From Betaproteobacteria bacterium (lineage in GTDB: Bacteria; Pseudomonadota; Gammaproteobacteria; Burkholderiales; Casimicrobiaceae): 6,017 bases of DNA. The stretch covers positions 1 to 6,017 of the forward strand of contig VBDA01000205.1 in the NCBI GenBank assembly GCA_005883655.1. Reading direction: 5' to 3'. The first letter of the stretch is position 1. Each line of letters begins with the position of its first letter. Made by a program: the position numbers and the translations under genes. The notes beneath the pieces were generated by a model, which saw nothing but the letters and a program-made list of their open reading frames with translations, was not told the origin of the DNA and ran no database searches. Below, in pieces: positions 5,913 through 6,017 of this stretch.

Positions 5913-6017
5913 CTACTCGCGCATCGCTCTTTCGGAGCCGCTTTCGTAATGATCGAACGCCGTGTGCAAGCCCTGCAATACTTCGGCGCTTGTCTCGAAC
6001 AGCGCCTGCGCCTTGGG
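5913..6017 (-). CDS. C-terminal end of an unrecognised protein (5'-truncated by window edge)
   Basis: On the minus strand the frame is open from the window edge for 34 codons to a TAG at 5915-5913. The tail starts PKAQALFETSAEVLQGLHTA and continues FDHYESGSERAMRE. It is predicted to be helical and amphipathic, with strongly protein-like composition and G/C-biased third positions, unlike the shadow frames nearby. No catalytic motif or membrane segment is visible in this fragment. It converges on the MetH module, with 87 nt between the two stops. The reading frame looks real; the family is unknown to me. Confidence 0.6.
   Translation of the reverse strand, partial: PKAQALFETSAEVLQGLHTAFDHYESGSERAMRE

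Overview
The window is GC-rich chromosomal DNA that looks betaproteobacterial. The clues are GC-rich third codon positions, a palindromic repeat with the core ATTCCCGCGAAAGCGGGAAT common in that class, and a methionine synthase whose homocysteine module is its own gene, an arrangement known from Burkholderiales. This is inference from style; no rRNA or marker gene is present. Two genes carry what look like small deletions, so either recent decay or consensus errors in an assembly must be kept in mind.

Layout. Bases 2-2380 (+) hold the end of an ABC importer operon: a fused double-domain permease, cut by the window edge and frameshifted near base 1076, followed 1 nt later by its ATPase. Bases 2413-2489 hold an imperfect inverted repeat of the dispersed 'CGTCATTCCCGC' type. 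Bases 2529-3056 (+) encode an unrecognised small exported protein. Bases 3110-4543 (-) encode an aldehyde dehydrogenase of the succinate-semialdehyde dehydrogenase type, convergent with the exported protein. A 274-nt divergent intergenic region follows, with a promoter and a terminator-like leader hairpin ahead of the next gene. Bases 4818-5825 (+) encode the homocysteine-methyltransferase module of cobalamin-dependent methionine synthase (MetH) as a stand-alone ORF. At the right edge the C-terminal 34 codons of an unknown gene enter on the minus strand (5913-6017).

How the genes work together. The permease and ATPase form one importer whose periplasmic binding protein would lie upstream; the architecture fits the ferric-iron/2-aminoethylphosphonate/polyamine-like group, but the substrate cannot be read from these pieces. 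The exported protein, the dehydrogenase and MetH show no obvious shared pathway.

The most notable observation is in the MetH module. It matches the family closely except that about 17 residues are missing in frame exactly where the Gly-Gly-Cys-Cys zinc motif should be, and no gene for the folate/cobalamin half follows. As written the protein should not bind zinc or activate homocysteine. Next in interest is the metH leader, where a terminator-like hairpin and a competing stem lie just before the ribosome binding site. I see no CRISPR array, tRNA, rRNA, transposase, phage gene or defence system, and nothing that amounts to a new multi-gene system.
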